Source: Massilia terrae (GTDB lineage: Bacteria > Pseudomonadota > Gammaproteobacteria > Burkholderiales > Burkholderiaceae_D). From it: 64,000 nt of DNA. Positions within the stretch are counted from its first letter, which is position 1; each line of letters begins with the position of its first letter. The stretch covers positions 310,001 to 374,000 of the forward strand of contig NZ_JANUGU010000003.1 of the NCBI RefSeq assembly GCF_024753145.1, written 5' to 3'. Of the stretch, positions 63,273 to 64,000 are shown one piece after another. Both the position numbers and the translations under genes were made by a program. The notes beneath the pieces are model-generated. The model ran no database searches and was not told the origin of the DNA. It saw nothing but the letters and a program-made list of their open reading frames with translations.

Positions 63273-64000
63273 ATGGGCTGTACCGGAATTGGGCAGATGC
63301 GCCTTCACCGTTTGACGTATGCGGTCTCGATCGCGCTGGCGACGCTGATTGCCACCAACGTCGCGGTGGCGCAGGAAAAGAGCGCCACGGGCGATACCAC
63401 TGAAACGAGCAGCACGGACAACAAGGTCACCACCGTCACCGTGGTCGCCACCCGCGCTTCGCAGCAATCCAGCATCGAACGCAAGAAGAATGCAGCGACG
63501 GCGATCGACTCGATCGTCGCGGAAGACGTCGGCTCGCTGCCGGACCGTAACGTCGGCGAGGCCATCTCGCGCATCGCGGGCATCGCGCTGGACCGTGGCG
63601 ACTTCGGCGAGGGCGTGACCGTGTCCGTGCGCGGCAACGGCCCCGAGCTGACCCGAGTGGAACTTGACGGCCAGGCTGTCCAATCCGCCGGCGGCAGCGA
63701 TATGTCGGGCGGTGGCGATGGCCGCGGCATGGAATTCCGCCAGCTGTCGTCCGACCTGATCAAGAGCGTGGACGTGATCAAGGGCTCGACCGCCGACATG
63801 ACCGAAGGTTCGCTCGGCGGCGGTATACAGATCAAGACCCGCACCGGTCTCGATTTCAAGAAGCCCTTCGCCTCGCTGCGCGTGGCCGGCACCCAGGCCA
63901 GCCTGAACAAGAAGTGGGAACCGGACGCCAACCTGATCCTGGCGAACAAATACATGAACGGTCGCCTGGGCCTGCTGCTGAACGCGTCGACCACCACGCT
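63273..64000 (+). CDS. Second TonB-dependent receptor, paralogue without STN (3' end outside window)
   Basis: The first ~242 residues of a receptor that continues past the right edge. The ATG follows AGGAGATAGAGA. A signal peptide (TYAVSIALATLIATNVAVA-Q) leads directly to a TonB-box-like TTVTVVATRASQQ and the plug (IERKKNAATAIDSIVAEDVG). From there it is nearly the same as the upstream receptor. The STN domain is missing, so it should transport but not signal. The pair looks like a tandem duplication. Confidence 0.92.
   Translation, partial: MGCTGIGQMRLHRLTYAVSIALATLIATNVAVAQEKSATGDTTETSSTDNKVTTVTVVATRASQQSSIERKKNAATAIDSIVAEDVGSLPDRNVGEAISRIAGIALDRGDFGEGVTVSVRGNGPELTRVELDGQAVQSAGGSDMSGGGDGRGMEFRQLSSDLIKSVDVIKGSTADMTEGSLGGGIQIKTRTGLDFKKPFASLRVAGTQASLNKKWEPDANLILANKYMNGRLGLLLNASTTT

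Overview
The window looks like a chromosome segment of a GC-rich betaproteobacterium of the Oxalobacteraceae, most likely Massilia or a close relative. The reasons are the housekeeping order (moeB, ctpA, envC-like, gpmA, rhodanese, grxC, secB, gpsA; petABC, sspA, sspB), the complete type II secretion cluster, the REP-type repeats and a TonB/FecI/FecR-driven pectin locus. This placement comes from gene content and remembered gene order, not from a database search.

Layout. (1) 1-10,915, minus strand: gspG-H-I-J-K-L-M-N-D-E-F-C, a tightly overlapping type II secretion operon whose gspC runs off the left edge. (2) 11,037-20,892: core genes moeB, ctpA, envC-like, gpmA, then rhodanese, grxC, secB and gpsA on plus, then a cupin, a DUF2461 protein, an HtrA-type protease and mscL on minus. 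(3) 21,127-25,352: the cytochrome bc1 operon petABC, sspA, sspB and tRNA-Thr(TGT). (4) about 25,307-38,097: a 12.8-kb, visibly AT-richer integrated element in the tRNA-Thr gene. It is bounded by an 18-bp direct repeat and carries a tyrosine recombinase fused in frame to a HAD hydrolase, a small excisionase-like gene, a replication-initiator-like gene, a three-gene DUF262 / DUF3696-ATPase / unknown operon, and a BcgI-like fused restriction-methylation protein with its specificity subunit. No conjugation or capsid genes are visible. (5) 38,204-47,815: GC-rich accessory catabolic genes. One co-oriented set (two alpha/beta hydrolases, ene-reductase, SDR, quinone-oxidoreductase-like enzyme, truncated LysR) is divergent from a TetR gene; a second set (thiolase, MaoC, aldo/keto reductase) is divergent from a MarR gene. 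(6) 47,816-64,000: a chemoreceptor, then a pectin-utilisation locus: two paralogous six-hairpin-type glycosidases, a PL10 pectate lyase, a GH28 polygalacturonase, an ECF sigma factor, a FecR anti-sigma regulator, a TonB transducer with STN domain, and the start of a second paralogous TonB receptor without STN.

How it fits together. The secretion operon could export pectinases, although the GH28 enzyme and one glycosidase carry Tat-like signals and the PL10 and other glycosidase carry Sec-like signals. In the pectin locus the STN receptor, FecR and sigma factor form a standard cell-surface signalling chain that probably induces the receptors. The tRNA-Thr element combines site-specific recombination with two likely anti-phage modules. 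The most unusual objects are the recombinase-HAD fusion, the DUF262/DUF3696 trio with its unrecognised third protein, and the two att-linked tRNA/terminator copies, which differ by paired substitutions.
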